From the NCBI GenBank assembly GCA_021205205.1, contig JAJPXY010000150.1, positions 1 to 43,824 of the forward strand: a stretch of DNA of 43,824 nt. The letters run 5' to 3'. This document shows positions 41,713 to 43,824 of this stretch, one piece after another. The DNA comes from Clostridiales bacterium (lineage in GTDB: Bacteria > Bacillota > Clostridia > Oscillospirales > Oscillospiraceae). Within the stretch, counting starts at the first letter, position 1. Each line of letters begins with the position of its first letter. A program made the position numbers and the translations under genes. The notes beneath the pieces are model-generated. The model had not been told where the DNA came from, searched no databases, and saw only the letters and a list, made by a program, of their open reading frames with translations.

Positions 41713-43776
41713 ATGCCAGAAGCAACGAACAACAGAGCGCGGACTGGTGCGCCCACAAGAAGAGGCCCGATGGGCCGTGGTCCCATGGGACGGGGCGGCG
41801 GCGGCGAAAAAGCGAAGGATACGCGCGGCGCGCTGACAAAGCTCATTTCCTATTGCAGAAATCAGGCGGGAATCATCGTTTTTGCGCTGATCCTTGCTGC
41901 AGCCGGGGCGGTGTTTACCATCATCGGTCCCAACCAGATCAGTCGGCTGACTGACTATATTTACGATGGGCTTTCCGGCGGCGTCTCCTCCGAGGAGATG
42001 GTGGAGGACATCCAGAGCCAAATCGCCAGCGGGGAGCTGAACATTTACGATTATCTGCCGGAGGGGACCGACCCGGCGGACGTTGACCTGTCCAGTCTGG
42101 ACCTGACCGACACGGATGACGAGCTGACCCAGGAGATCCTGTCCAACATCACCCTCAGCGAGGAGTACCAGGCTGCCCACGCGGACGAAGGAATCGATAT
42201 GGCCGGGATACGGGGGGTGGCGCTGCTGCTGGTCGCCATTTACCTGACCAGTGCTCTATGCAGCTTTTTCCAGCACTTTATCATGCAGACCGTAACCCAG
42301 CGAACGGCAAAACGACTGCGGGGCGACATTGACACCAAAATCAACCGCCTGCCCCTGAAATATTTCTCCGGCAACGCCGCCGGTGATGTGCTTTCCCGTA
42401 TGACCAACGATGTGGATATGATCGGGCAGGCCATGTCGAACAGCCTTTCCAACCTGGTCACAGCGGTGGCGCAGTTTATCGGCTGCCTGATTATGATGTA
42501 CTACACCGACTGGGTGATGGCGTCCACAACGGTGCTTGCAACGCTCATCGGCCTGGTGCTGATGGTGGTCATTATGAGCCGTTCCCAAAAATACTTCGCC
42601 GCCCGGCAGGAGAGCCTGGGTGTGCTGAACGGTTATATTGAGGAAATGTACAGCGGCCACGATGTCATCCGGATTCTGAACGCCGAGGACGAAGTGAAGG
42701 AGAAGTTCTCCTCCATGAACCAGGCGGTGAAAACCGCAAACTTCCGCTCCCAGTTCCTTTCCGGACTGATGCAGCCCCTGATGACCTTCATCGGCAACCT
42801 GGGCTATGTGGCAGTCTGCGTGGTGGGCGCGTGGCAAATCATCAACGGCAGCATCACCTTCGGTGTGATCACGGCCTTCCTGATTTACACCCGCCTGTTC
42901 GAGTCGCCTCTGCGGCAGATCTCCCAGGCCATGACCCAGGTGCAGTCCTGCGCGGCAGCTTCTGAGCGGGTCTTCGAGTTCCTGGAGGAAGAGGAGATGG
43001 AGGACGAATCCGGCAAGCTGGCTGAGATCACAGACGTGAAGGGCGCTGTGGAGTTCCGCCACGTCAAGTTCGCCTATCCCAACGCGCCGGAGAAGGAGAT
43101 CATCCACGACTTCAGCGCCAAGGTGCAGCCGGGGCAGAAGGTGGCCATTGTCGGCCCCACCGGCGCGGGCAAGACCACTATGGTCAACCTGCTGATGCGG
43201 TTCTTTGAGCCGGTGGGCGGCGAGATCCTCATCGACGGCGTTCCCGCTGAGAACGTCCACCGGAGCAATGTCCACAAACAGTTCGGCATGGTGTTGCAGG
43301 ACACCTGGCTGTTCGAGGGAACCGTGCGGGAGAACCTGCTCTATAACACCAAGGACGCCACGGAGGAGCGGATGGTGGAGGCCTGCAAGGCCTGTGGCAT
43401 TCATAACTTCATCCAGGCGCTGCCCCATGGCTACGACACCGTTCTCACCGATAACACGTCCATTTCCGCCGGGCAGAAGCAGCTGATGACCATTGCCCGG
43501 GCCATGATTCAGAACAGCCCCATGCTGATTTTGGACGAGGCCACCTCCAGCGTGGACACCCGGACAGAGATTTTGACCCAGCAGGCCATGGACCAGTTGA
43601 CCAGCGGGCGCACCAGCTTTGTCATTGCCCACCGCCTGTCTACCATCAAGAACGCCGACATCATCCTGGTCCTGCGGGATGGCGACATCGTGGAGCAGGG
43701 CAGTCATGAGGAATTGCTGAAACAGGGCGGCTTCTATGCGGAGCTGTACAACAGCCAGTTCGAGGAGGCGTCCTGA
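41713..43776 (+). CDS. Heterodimeric ABC exporter subunit with canonical ATP site
   Basis: The 687-residue partner has a Gly/Arg/Met-rich N-terminus (GPMGRGPMGRGGGG) and six membrane helices. A large acidic insert of roughly 95 residues lies between helices 1 and 2 (GVSSEEMVEDIQSQ ... ADEGIDMAG), predicted outside the cell. The ATPase domain has Walker A GPTGAGKTT (about 481-489), signature ISAGQKQ, Walker B MLILDEATSSVD with catalytic Glu, and switch region IAHRLST. The start is ATG 41713 behind AAGGAGGCG; the TTG at 41707 is rejected. Outer-face extensions of this type occur in BmrD-like exporters. Confidence 0.94.
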   Translation: MPEATNNRARTGAPTRRGPMGRGPMGRGGGGEKAKDTRGALTKLISYCRNQAGIIVFALILAAAGAVFTIIGPNQISRLTDYIYDGLSGGVSSEEMVEDIQSQIASGELNIYDYLPEGTDPADVDLSSLDLTDTDDELTQEILSNITLSEEYQAAHADEGIDMAGIRGVALLLVAIYLTSALCSFFQHFIMQTVTQRTAKRLRGDIDTKINRLPLKYFSGNAAGDVLSRMTNDVDMIGQAMSNSLSNLVTAVAQFIGCLIMMYYTDWVMASTTVLATLIGLVLMVVIMSRSQKYFAARQESLGVLNGYIEEMYSGHDVIRILNAEDEVKEKFSSMNQAVKTANFRSQFLSGLMQPLMTFIGNLGYVAVCVVGAWQIINGSITFGVITAFLIYTRLFESPLRQISQAMTQVQSCAAASERVFEFLEEEEMEDESGKLAEITDVKGAVEFRHVKFAYPNAPEKEIIHDFSAKVQPGQKVAIVGPTGAGKTTMVNLLMRFFEPVGGEILIDGVPAENVHRSNVHKQFGMVLQDTWLFEGTVRENLLYNTKDATEERMVEACKACGIHNFIQALPHGYDTVLTDNTSISAGQKQLMTIARAMIQNSPMLILDEATSSVDTRTEILTQQAMDQLTSGRTSFVIAHRLSTIKNADIILVLRDGDIVEQGSHEELLKQGGFYAELYNSQFEEAS

Positions 43777-43824
43777 GTCCAGGAGTAAATCAATAAAACC
43801 AGTGGAAGGCCCCGGCCAAGCGCT

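Overview
The window looks like chromosome from a GC-rich Clostridia member, most likely an Oscillospiraceae-type gut Firmicute (the Flavonifractor/Oscillibacter/Lawsonibacter neighbourhood is a guess from style, not a database result). Supporting signs are strong AGGAGG ribosome sites, a Firmicute-type LexA box, a BirA-type biotin operator, the rimP-nusA-rnpM-ylxQ-infB-rbfA operon, a BofC-like small secreted protein, and carbohydrate ABC importers without their own ATPase. I see no rRNA, tRNA, CRISPR array, phage gene or transposase.

Layout. 1-4757 (+): branched-chain amino acid genes ilvB (cut by the window start), ilvN, ilvC, ilvD. 4934-7832 (+): an M20 dipeptidase, a small NIF3/YqfO-like protein and bioB with its own promoter and a BirA-like operator. 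7908-15944 (-): the rimP-nusA-rnpM-ylxQ-infB-rbfA-nrnA-(DUF4375)-truB translation/RNA operon. 16136-19109: a frameshifted small secreted protein, an aspartate/glutamate racemase and a DUF2974 lipase-like protein. 19176-31308: an alpha-glucan uptake and breakdown locus (malQ, two GH13 alpha-glucosidases, a frameshifted LacI-type regulator, lipoprotein binding protein, two permeases, YesL-like protein, AraC regulator). 31533-35341 (+): SOS-type dinB followed by a zinc/manganese-type ABC importer. 35581-39090 (+): a circularly permuted PstS-like lipoprotein, a Na/Pi cotransporter and a CorA-type transporter. 39315-43776 (+): a MarR regulator and a heterodimeric ABC exporter.

How the genes work together. 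In the glucan locus the binding protein and permeases would import oligosaccharides, the GH13 enzymes and MalQ would process them in the cytoplasm, and the LacI-type regulator would act through three GGTTAT-N4-ATAACC operators around its own gene and the two GH13 genes.

The most unusual signal is a 39-bp element found four times inside the coding sequences of the two GH13 genes. Cutting out exactly 39 bp in each case leaves an uninterrupted, family-typical protein sequence. The element folds as two hairpins whose stems show compensatory base changes between copies, it has no stop codon in the copies I checked, and it is read in all three frames. It behaves like a small in-frame protein-invading palindromic repeat. 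Other notable signals are two families of 7-nt-period intergenic arrays that often abut stop codons, several frameshifts (one pair self-compensating), a perfect 66-bp tandem duplication in a lipoprotein linker, and dinB overlapping a metal-importer operon.
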